Assembly: GCA_026393735.1 (NCBI GenBank)
Contig: JAPKZP010000326.1
Location: 1 to 29,045, forward strand
Length of the DNA stretch: 29,045 bases
From: Acidobacteriota bacterium
Lineage (GTDB): Bacteria > Acidobacteriota > Vicinamibacteria > Vicinamibacterales > JAKQTR01
Direction of reading: 5' to 3'
Shown here: one piece after another, positions 7,046 through 13,702 of the stretch
How positions within the stretch are numbered: the first letter of the stretch is position 1
Layout of the letters: each line of letters opens with the position of its first letter
Position numbers and translations under genes: made by a program
The notes under the pieces: model-generated
Told to the model about the DNA's origin: nothing
Seen by the model: only the letters and a program-made list of their open reading frames with translations
Databases searched by the model: none

Positions 7046-8778
7046 AGCTGCGCGGATCGGAACTGGTCGTGCGGGCGCTCGAGGATGCGGGCGCGCGCTT
7101 CGCGTTCGGCATCCCGGGCACGCACAATATCGAGCTGTACGACGCCCTCGATCGCTCCGAGGCAGTCACCGCGGTGCTCATCACCGACGAGCAGAGTGCC
7201 GGCTTCATGGCTGACGGCGTCTCCCGGTCATCGGCGTCCGTCGGGGTGGTCAACGTGGTGCCGGGCGCGGGCGTCACGCACTGCCTGTCCGGCGTGGCCG
7301 AGGCGCTGCTCGACGGCATTCCGCTCGTCGTCCTCGCGTGCGGTATCCGGAGCGACACGGGCCGCGCATACCAGTTGCACGACATCGACCAGGCGGCGCT
7401 GCTGAGGCCCGTGACAAAGGCCGTGCTGCGGCCCGCGACACCGGACGACATCTACGACACCGTGCGGCAGGCATTCGACCTCGCGGTCGCCGGCACGCCC
7501 GGGCCGGTGGCCGTCGAAATCCCCGCCGACTTCTACATGCTGACGCACGAGGTGGGCGTGCCCGCCAGGGCGCCGGCCGCGGAGGACAGCGCCGTTCCGG
7601 AGATCCCGCCGGCCGGCATCGAGCGCGCGGCGCGCCTGGTGAACGACGCCAGGCGGGTGTTGCTCTACGTCGGTCACGGCGCGCGTGGCGCGGGCTCGGC
7701 CCTGGTTGAACTGGCGGAACGGCTCGGCGCGCCCGTGGCGACCACCGTGCAGGGCAAGGGCGTGTTCCCCGAGCATCATCCGCTCTGGGTCTGGAACGGG
7801 ATGGGCGCGACGGTGCCGGGGCCCCTCCGGGACGTGCCCGGCGCGTGCGATGTGATGCTGGCGATCGGCGTGCGCTTCAGCGAGGTCGGCACGGGCAGCT
7901 ACGGCGTGACGCGTCCGCCCACCGTGATTCACGTCGACATCAACCCGGACGTGTTCAACCGAAACGTGCCCGCGACGCTGGCGATCGCCATGGACGCCGC
8001 CGCGTTCGTCAAGGCGATCCTCCCGCTGGTCGACGATCGCGGGCAGTGGGGCGAAGCGGCCGAGCAGATTGCCAACGGCCACCGGTTGGTGCGAAACGTG
8101 TGGCTGCGCGAACCGAGTGAGGCGCGCGTGACGCCTGCAGCGTTCTTCGCGACGCTCCAGCGACTGGCCCCAGACGCCATCTACACGACGGACAGCGGCA
8201 ACGGGACGTTTCTCGCGATGGAACACCTGCGCCTGGACGCGCCCGGGTGTTTCCTCGCGCCGGTGGACTTTTCGTGTATGGGCTATTCAGTGCCCGCCGC
8301 GATCGGTGCAAAGCTCGCGAACCCCGATCGAGACGTCATTGCGCTGGCGGGCGACGGTGCGTTTCTCATGACCGGGCTCGAACTGCTCACGGCGTCGTCC
8401 TGCGGCGCGGCGCCCGTCGTTTGCCTGCTGCGCGACGGAGAACTCGCGCAGATCGCGCAGTTCCAGCGCACGGCGATGGGGAACGCCGCCAACAGCGTGC
8501 TGCCGTCCTACGACGCGGAGAGTTTCGCCCGCACGGTCGGGGCGGGTTATGTGTCGTGCGCGCGCGATGCCAGCCTGGAGAGCGCGCGACCGTCCGGTTC
8601 CGCAGGTCCGATTGGCCGATGCCGAGTGACGTGTCCCGGCCTTCGTTGTAGACGACGAACAGATCGGAGCCGGGGCTGTACTCCCACCGGAACCTCACGT
8701 TCGCGCCAATCACGCTGCCGGTCGAGTTGTACTGGACGAGCCCGCCGAGCGACATGCGTGGAGAAACGTTGTAGGTGA
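7042..8778 (+). CDS. Thiamine-diphosphate-dependent enzyme (acetolactate synthase large subunit-like), 3' end replaced at a junction
   Basis: Recognisable sequence runs from residue 1 to about 515 (base 8586). The N-terminal PYR domain carries the catalytic Glu in ITDEQSAGFMADG, the middle domain is normal (residues about 190-330), and the TPP-binding motif GDGAFLMTGLELL is near residue 438. Where most relatives have NN at the end of the GDG motif this protein has RD (CLLRDGELAQIAQFQ). The family normally runs about 545-550 residues. Here homology stops after CARDASLESA and the frame continues to 8778 as the antisense of the next gene, which is not plausible protein. It probably catalyses decarboxylation or carboligation of a 2-oxo acid or aldehyde, perhaps using the carbonyl product of the coupled GMC enzyme. 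As read it lacks the last roughly 30 residues and may be non-functional. Confidence 0.8.
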   Translation: MKLRGSELVVRALEDAGARFAFGIPGTHNIELYDALDRSEAVTAVLITDEQSAGFMADGVSRSSASVGVVNVVPGAGVTHCLSGVAEALLDGIPLVVLACGIRSDTGRAYQLHDIDQAALLRPVTKAVLRPATPDDIYDTVRQAFDLAVAGTPGPVAVEIPADFYMLTHEVGVPARAPAAEDSAVPEIPPAGIERAARLVNDARRVLLYVGHGARGAGSALVELAERLGAPVATTVQGKGVFPEHHPLWVWNGMGATVPGPLRDVPGACDVMLAIGVRFSEVGTGSYGVTRPPTVIHVDINPDVFNRNVPATLAIAMDAAAFVKAILPLVDDRGQWGEAAEQIANGHRLVRNVWLREPSEARVTPAAFFATLQRLAPDAIYTTDSGNGTFLAMEHLRLDAPGCFLAPVDFSCMGYSVPAAIGAKLANPDRDVIALAGDGAFLMTGLELLTASSCGAAPVVCLLRDGELAQIAQFQRTAMGNAANSVLPSYDAESFARTVGAGYVSCARDASLESARPSGSAGPIGRCRVTCPGLRCRRRTDRSRGCTPTGTSRSRQSRCRSSCTGRARRATCVEKRCR

Positions 8779-10921
8779 CGCGAGCGGTCAGTAGCTTGCT
8801 CAGGAAGGCGCCCTCGACCAGGGACACGTTGTTCAGCGCCACGCCTGGTTCGACGCTGAGTTGGGGAGTCAACTCGATTCGGCCGCGATAGCCGACCTGG
8901 GCACGGGTGCCGTCGAAGAACTGTCCGCCTCCGGCCGACACGGTGCCCGAGATCCGCCGCTGGGGACCCAGCGTGTAACGGCCCTCGACCTCGTTGAAGT
9001 CGTATCCGGCGACGGGCAGGACCACGCCGGGCGCGATCTCGAATGGCTCCAGCAGGTACTCGTAGTTGCTGGTCAGTTCGAGCCGCCACTCGTCGCCGTT
9101 CTGAAAGTCCATGCCCGTCTGCGCCTGGATCAGCCGCGTCTCGAGGCGACCGGTCATGTCGGTGAAACGGTCGGCGCTGAGTTCGAACTGGTACTTGCGG
9201 ATGGCGCCGGGAGCGGCCGGCCGCGGGCTGAACCGGAACATCCCGAAGTTGCGCCGGAAGTCTTCGCGGCGCATGAAGCCGACATCGGGGCTGAAGTGGT
9301 CTTCAACGGTCAGGTGCTCGGCCTCGAAGCCGTAGCGGTCCCCGTTCCACTGCACGTCGCCACGATAGCTGGCCGCGTCTGCGGAGTGCCCGTCGGTGCG
9401 CGTGCGCGCGTAGTAGCTGTTGATCGTCAGGTTCTGGAGGAAGGTGAACGACGCATCGGCGCCGGTCGCCTGGTTCGCGCCGGGCCCGCTCATGGCCTGG
9501 GATCGGTTCGTGAAGATCGCGCCGACGCTGCTCTGCTTCAGGATGTCCCGCTTGACGCGCACGACCGCGAAGTTGGTGGCCGGCGCGCCGACGGCCTGCG
9601 CCTCCCGCTGCTGGATGTCCACCAGCCCGACCGTGTAGCGGCCCGCCCGCCCGGTCAGTCGCGCGCCGGCAAGAATCGGCACGCTGTCGATCTCCTCGTC
9701 GCCGTGCTCAAACAGGCCGATCCGCCGGCTGTAGAAGAGAATCGGCGTGTTGCTCGGCGGTCCCCCGCCGCCCACGTGCGGGCTGACGCTCGCCCCGCCG
9801 AACGCGAAGACGCCGGCGCCCTCGAGGAAGAAGTCGCGGCGCTCGGGGAAGAACAAGCCGAACGGCGTCAGGTTGACCTGCTGCTCATCGTCTTCGACCT
9901 GTGCGAAGTCGGTGTTGAAGGTCGCGTCCGCCACGAATCCGTTCTTGGTCGTGTACTTTGCGTCCACACCCCCCGCAGCGGACGGGTCATTCGAGTACGG
10001 TTGTGTGGCTCCGAGATCGGTCTGGACCTTCCCCAGCCCGTAGGGCTTCACCTCCAGGTTGAGGACGGCGCGCGGCGCCTCGAGTCCGACAAGCGCGGCG
10101 GCCTTGGACACGTGCACCATGGCCCGCTGCCCGAACGATGCCGGCATCGGCGTCAGGTACGAAAACTCGCTGATGCCCCGGCAGATGCGGCGAAACTGGA
10201 TGCCCCAGTCCTGCGGCCCGGGCCCCGGGTACCGCAGCGAGCGGAACGGGATCGACATTTCGACGGTCCAGCCGTGCTCGAACCGCCTGGTCCGGACCTG
10301 CCACACCGTGTTCCAGTCGCGGTTCGTGTCCCGCTCGTCGGTGACCAGACTGTCGCCGACGGCTCCGAGCGCGTTCGTGTAGAACATGAACCCGCTGCGA
10401 CGGTCCCGGAACGTGTCGAACAGCACGCCGAAGTTGTCGTTCTGGATAATCGACGAACCGTCCCGCCGCATGTCGTTGGCGACGATGCGGCGGGGGTCCG
10501 TGCTCCAGCAGCGGGCCGCCACGTAGAGATTGACGTCGTCGTAGAACACCCACACGTCGGTCTTCTGGGTGGCCGACTGCCCTTCGTGAGGTTCCTGCTG
10601 AACGAAGCCGTCAACTTTCGGGATCCGGGTGTAGAACTCCTCGTCGAGCGTGCCGTCGATGGTCAGCGGAGCCTGGATGCGCACCGCGCGAACCGTTACG
10701 TTGCCCGTGGAGTCGCGCGTGACCGTCGGAGCCTCTGACGCGGCGTTTGACAACGGCGGGTTGCCCGCCAAGGCGGCCTCCTGCGCCCAGGAGGGGGACG
10801 ATCCGATCATCAACAGGAACGCGCACAGCGCAGCCGTCCAACCGGGAGCCCCCCGGACGGTGAACGGCGAACCATGGCGATTCGCGGCGCGAGCGATGAT
10901 CGACAGCCGGCTAACGATCAC
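8387..10921 (-). CDS. CBM9-like / DUF5916 outer-membrane barrel protein, 3' end replaced at a junction
   Basis: The recognisable part is residues 1-779 (10921 to about 8585). A signal peptide ends near SPSWAQ. A carbohydrate-binding family 9-like domain follows (PLTIDGTLDEEFY, then DVWVFYDDVNLYVAAR and the DNFGVLFDTFRDRRSGFMFYTNALG segment), and then the DUF5916 barrel (FFPERRDFFLEGAGVFAFGG is diagnostic). Such proteins are outer-membrane beta barrels common in Acidobacteriota and Bacteroidota; a role in carbohydrate or polymer binding and uptake is inferred from the CBM9 part. Relatives end after a NRTVALKFTRLFRF-like strand with a terminal Phe; this one reads NRTVA and then turns into antisense of the TPP enzyme, so about 9-12 residues are missing. 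The start is a GTG overlapping the esterase stop by 11 bp, indicating co-transcription. Confidence 0.8.
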   Translation of the reverse strand: MIVSRLSIIARAANRHGSPFTVRGAPGWTAALCAFLLMIGSSPSWAQEAALAGNPPLSNAASEAPTVTRDSTGNVTVRAVRIQAPLTIDGTLDEEFYTRIPKVDGFVQQEPHEGQSATQKTDVWVFYDDVNLYVAARCWSTDPRRIVANDMRRDGSSIIQNDNFGVLFDTFRDRRSGFMFYTNALGAVGDSLVTDERDTNRDWNTVWQVRTRRFEHGWTVEMSIPFRSLRYPGPGPQDWGIQFRRICRGISEFSYLTPMPASFGQRAMVHVSKAAALVGLEAPRAVLNLEVKPYGLGKVQTDLGATQPYSNDPSAAGGVDAKYTTKNGFVADATFNTDFAQVEDDEQQVNLTPFGLFFPERRDFFLEGAGVFAFGGASVSPHVGGGGPPSNTPILFYSRRIGLFEHGDEEIDSVPILAGARLTGRAGRYTVGLVDIQQREAQAVGAPATNFAVVRVKRDILKQSSVGAIFTNRSQAMSGPGANQATGADASFTFLQNLTINSYYARTRTDGHSADAASYRGDVQWNGDRYGFEAEHLTVEDHFSPDVGFMRREDFRRNFGMFRFSPRPAAPGAIRKYQFELSADRFTDMTGRLETRLIQAQTGMDFQNGDEWRLELTSNYEYLLEPFEIAPGVVLPVAGYDFNEVEGRYTLGPQRRISGTVSAGGGQFFDGTRAQVGYRGRIELTPQLSVEPGVALNNVSLVEGAFLSKLLTARVTYNVSPRMSLGGLVQYNSTGSVIGANVRFRWEYSPGSDLFVVYNEGRDTSLGIGQSDLRNRTVARSPGWHRARTTHNPPRPCGRNSPRRRTAARCWRRSPSPCAGTARSARVLRRAAGKRRAPRRRTTP
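8581..8590. other. Junction that truncates two convergent genes
   Basis: On the plus strand the TPP enzyme stops resembling its family at about 8586. On the minus strand the DUF5916 protein stops at about 8585. Convergent genes normally have a spacer; here both 3' ends and the spacer are absent and the two coding sequences abut within GC-rich AGCGCGCGAC. A deletion or a mis-joined assembly explains this. Confidence 0.75.
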
Positions 10922-12383
10922 GGCTCGCAGGGAGAGCGGCAGCCGGGTGGGCCGCGAAGAAGTCGAGTCCGACGGTATTCATCCGACGGACGCGAATCGA
11001 ATCGCCGAACTCTATCATCTGTTCGTTCGCCGGATCGTAGCGCGGCCACGCGATCGCCGGCGTGTTCGGATTGCCGGTCTTCGCAAAGGCGATGAGAGTA
11101 TCGGACAACTTGTCCGAGAGATCGCGGTCGTAAGGCGTCCATCTGCGGGTCATCCGGAATATGTTATAGGCATCCTGCGTCTGGAACCACATGGTGGATT
11201 CTATGCCCGCTTCACGGGCGGCCGTGGCGCCTGTCGTGGCCACGTCGGCGTCGGTCGCGACAGGGTACAGCGCGAGGTACGCATCGGCGGCATCGCCGAA
11301 CAATCTCCGGGCCGCCGCCTTGTAGTCGTCCACCGTCTTCGCGGTGCGCAGGGCGTTCGTGCTCTCGTCGCGCATGTAGCCCAGCATCGCGGGGACGTCG
11401 TTCTGCTGGCCGGCGGCGAAGATCTGGTTCGGCATCGCGGGCAGCAGGTAGTTGTCGACGTCCGGCTGAAAGCGTGGCGCGCCAGGGGCGCGCTGGGCGG
11501 CGTAGATCACGTCGGCCGGCAACTGGCGCATGTCGGTCAGCGACTTCGCCTTCAACGCTTCCTGGAACTGAACGCCGCCGCGCTCGGCCTCCGCGAGCGT
11601 CGCGGTGCGCCCGGCTGCGCCGTTAACGATGGCGGAGGCGCTCATCCCGAACACGCGGTGGATCAGTCCCTTCGCCAGGGGACTCGACTGCAGGTACGAC
11701 ACGGAGGCCGACCCGGCCGACTGCCCCATGATCGTGACGTTCTCCGGATCGCCGCCGAACTTTGCGATGTTACGGTGAATCCACTGGAGGGCCGCGACCT
11801 GGTCCAGGAGGCCCCAGTTGCCCGACGTCTTCCGCCCGTTTTCGGCACTGAGGTCCGGGTGTGCCAGGAAGCCGAAGGCCCCCACCCGGTAGTTCATCGC
11901 GACGTAGACCACGCCCTTCCTGGCGAGGTTCTCGCCGCTGTAGTTCGCCATGTTCGCGGTGCCCTGGACGAAGGCCCCGCCGTAGATGAAGACCAGCACG
12001 GGCCGCCGCTCCCCCGGCCTGGCGGCCGGGGGAGCCCAGAGATTCAGGTAGAGGCAGTCCTCGCTTGCCGACTCCTCGCCGAAGTAGTGATTCAGATCGT
12101 GGGCCCGCATCTGCTGCATGCACATGCTGGGCTTGCGATCCGCGTGGTAGATCCCTTTCCAGGGCTTGACCGGCTGCGGGTCGCGCCATCGAAATTCACG
12201 CACGGGCGGGTCGGCAAACGGCACGCCGAGGTAGACGCGGACGCCCGAAGACAGGACTTTCCCACTGATGAGGCCGGTGTCGATGGCCACGGGATCGCCC
12301 GGGATCGGAGTCTCGACAATCTGCCCGTGGACGGCAGACACCGCGAGTAGAACGCACGCCAGCATCAGGGTTCCGGTCTTCAT
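10911..12383 (-). CDS. Exported type-B carboxylesterase, with an internal in-frame loss that removes the catalytic His region
   Basis: A 490-residue protein with a Sec signal peptide (MKTGTLMLACVLLAVSAVHG). Start ATG at 12383 has AGGAG at good spacing; longer upstream frames run through terminator hairpins. The type-B carboxylesterase fold is clear: VYLGVPFADPPVREFRW, the SEDCLYLNLW disulfide segment, the oxyanion loop FIYGGAF, the nucleophile GQSAGSAS near residue 218, and an acidic GYMRDEST. Its paralogue at 19058-20698 has about 50 further residues between YPVATD and TQDAYN, including the GAYHTSEVPY segment with the catalytic His. This copy goes straight from GIESTMW to FQTQDAYN (bases 11181-11192), so it should lack the catalytic His. 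It follows the isomerase gene after two terminator-like hairpins and overlaps the DUF5916 start. Confidence 0.85.
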   Translation of the reverse strand: MKTGTLMLACVLLAVSAVHGQIVETPIPGDPVAIDTGLISGKVLSSGVRVYLGVPFADPPVREFRWRDPQPVKPWKGIYHADRKPSMCMQQMRAHDLNHYFGEESASEDCLYLNLWAPPAARPGERRPVLVFIYGGAFVQGTANMANYSGENLARKGVVYVAMNYRVGAFGFLAHPDLSAENGRKTSGNWGLLDQVAALQWIHRNIAKFGGDPENVTIMGQSAGSASVSYLQSSPLAKGLIHRVFGMSASAIVNGAAGRTATLAEAERGGVQFQEALKAKSLTDMRQLPADVIYAAQRAPGAPRFQPDVDNYLLPAMPNQIFAAGQQNDVPAMLGYMRDESTNALRTAKTVDDYKAAARRLFGDAADAYLALYPVATDADVATTGATAAREAGIESTMWFQTQDAYNIFRMTRRWTPYDRDLSDKLSDTLIAFAKTGNPNTPAIAWPRYDPANEQMIEFGDSIRVRRMNTVGLDFFAAHPAAALPASRDR

Positions 12384-12430
12384 CGCGCGGCTCCTGTCCT
12401 CAGACGCGGGGGCGCCGGGGCGCGCAGCAA

Positions 12431-12449
12431 AACCTCTCCCGGAGAGGTT
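12431..12449 (-). terminator. Intrinsic terminator, distal copy of a tandem pair
   Basis: On the minus strand this reads as the stem AACCTCTC, loop CGG, stem GAGAGGTT followed by TTT. It is 41 bases past the stop of the isomerase gene and is identical to the copy at 12460-12478. The T-run lies only on the minus-strand side, which sets the direction. Confidence 0.65.
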
Positions 12450-12459
12450 CGTCGGGAAA

Positions 12460-12478
12460 AACCTCTCCCGGAGAGGTT
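12460..12478 (-). terminator. Intrinsic terminator, proximal copy of a tandem pair
   Basis: Same 19-bp hairpin as at 12431-12449, 11 bases after the isomerase stop on the minus strand. It has an 8-bp stem and a TTTTT run after it. Together the pair should end or attenuate transcription from the isomerase gene before the esterase gene. Confidence 0.7.
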
Positions 12479-12489
12479 GTGGTTGCATC

Positions 12490-13467
12490 TCATCCCTGCG
12501 CACGCGGGTGCGCCTCCAGGTAGGTGCGAGCGGTCTGGAGGCAGCGGAACGCATGCTCGGCGTATCCGAGTTCCTTGACGCGTGCCAGGTGCGGAATCTC
12601 GAGCGAATACGGTACCTGGGGCATGCGGTTGAGGATGGCGGCGATGTCGATGGCGCCCTCCCCCGGGTAGAGGCGTTCCTCGCGGGCCGTGTGGATCAGC
12701 CCCTCGTTGGTGGTTGGAATCTCGGCCGGCGCATCGCACACGTGGGCGAAGTGGAACCAGTCGCGGGGCACCGCGTCCAACTCGGCGAGCGTCACGCGCG
12801 AACGTGAGAAGTGGAGCGTGTCGACCAGGACGCCGCAATTCGTGCGCCTGGCGTCGCGCAGCAGCGCGACCGCGTCCGCCAGGTTCTTCCCCCCGGCGGC
12901 GAAGGGGACGAACTCGCATTCCACCGTCAGCCCGAGCGGCTTGGCGAGGTCACACAGCTGGGCGAAGCAATCGACGGCGAAGTTCCGGTCCGTCGTCCAG
13001 TTGTTGGCCAGCACGTACTTGCCGCCCAGTTCGGCCGCCGTCTCCATCGCCGGCAGGTACTTCTTCGGATCGAGCCCGTCGGAGATCCTGGCCACCTCGA
13101 TGTCCTGCAGCTTGAGACCGGTGCTGGCCAGCGCGGTTTTCGTCTGCCGCAGCATGTCCTTGTTGTTCGCCAGGTCGTAGTTGGGTTCACCGGCCAGGCC
13201 CATGTAGATCAGGCGGTAGCTGACGAAGTCATAGCCGGCGCGCGCGGCGATATAGGTCATTTCGGGCGGCGCGCATCCGAGCACCGTCAGGTGTGCCAGC
13301 GAGAACTGCCGCTTCGCGGCTCCGCCCGTGCGCTGGCCGGGCTGCCGTCCTCCCTGCGGGGATGCGGACAGCATCCGTGCGCCGCCCAGACCGAACGCGG
13401 CCGTCGCCCCCGCAACGGCCGACGCCTGCTTGAGGAAGTCGCGGCGCTGAATCCTCTGACTCGACAT
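12490..13467 (-). CDS. Tat-exported sugar isomerase/epimerase-family TIM-barrel protein
   Basis: A 325-residue protein. The N-terminus has a twin-arginine signal (QRRDFLKQASAVAGA, then a hydrophobic run to MLSASPQ), so it is predicted to be exported folded, possibly with a metal. The body is a xylose-isomerase-like TIM barrel (AP_endonuc_2 family). Likely metal and catalytic positions are the Glu in TVECEFVPF, the Asp and His in VDTLHFSRS, the His in FHFAHVCDAP and the Glu in YSLEIPHL. Cytosolic members isomerise sugars or inositols; exported members in Acidobacteriota and Bacteroidota often sit with GMC enzymes, ThuA proteins and TonB receptors, where roles on oxidised sugars are suspected. 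ATG at 13467 has GGAG upstream. A conserved dyad lies 96 bp upstream (13564-13589) and tandem terminators lie just downstream. Confidence 0.85.
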   Translation of the reverse strand: MSSQRIQRRDFLKQASAVAGATAAFGLGGARMLSASPQGGRQPGQRTGGAAKRQFSLAHLTVLGCAPPEMTYIAARAGYDFVSYRLIYMGLAGEPNYDLANNKDMLRQTKTALASTGLKLQDIEVARISDGLDPKKYLPAMETAAELGGKYVLANNWTTDRNFAVDCFAQLCDLAKPLGLTVECEFVPFAAGGKNLADAVALLRDARRTNCGVLVDTLHFSRSRVTLAELDAVPRDWFHFAHVCDAPAEIPTTNEGLIHTAREERLYPGEGAIDIAAILNRMPQVPYSLEIPHLARVKELGYAEHAFRCLQTARTYLEAHPRAQG

Positions 13468-13702
13468 CGGTCGACTCCGTTCCTGACATGGGAGGGCGAA
13501 TGCGGTTCCCATCCTACGTCAGCTGTGTGGATGGAAGGTCTGGGCCGGCACGCGAAACGGCGTGTGTTACGGTTCACCTACCGTTACTCTCCGCAGACGT
13601 CCATCATGCTCGAGCACATGGCGACGGCCGACGACCATGCCAAGTCGGCGCAGCATCTCCGGTTCGTGGCGGAAGAGGTTGGCGTCGGGATCCGCTGACG
13701 GC
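13468..13702. other. Intergenic region with regulatory dyad and a doubtful 30-codon frame
   Basis: This gap between the isomerase start and the TonB-receptor stop holds the dyad at 13564-13589. A 30-codon plus-strand frame runs from ATG 13606 to TGA 13698. It has no clear ribosome binding site and no recognisable product, so it is not called as a gene. Confidence 0.5.
13564..13589. promoter_or_regulatory. Conserved operator-like dyad, site A
   Basis: Half-sites GTGTTACGGT (13564-13573) and ACCGTTACTC (13580-13589) are separated by six bases. They are inverted repeats with 8 of 10 matches. The site lies 96 bp before the start of the Tat-exported isomerase gene on the minus strand. Confidence 0.6.

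Noticed and set aside
10692..10701. ACCGTTACGT half-site inside the DUF5916 gene
   Set aside because: There is no partner half-site at the 6-bp spacing and it lies in coding sequence.
8861..10738. 625-codon plus-strand open frame
   Set aside because: It is antisense to the well recognised DUF5916 protein and shows no domain of its own.
13606..13698. 30-codon plus-strand frame
   Set aside because: It has no ribosome binding site, domain or context, and sits in a regulatory gap.
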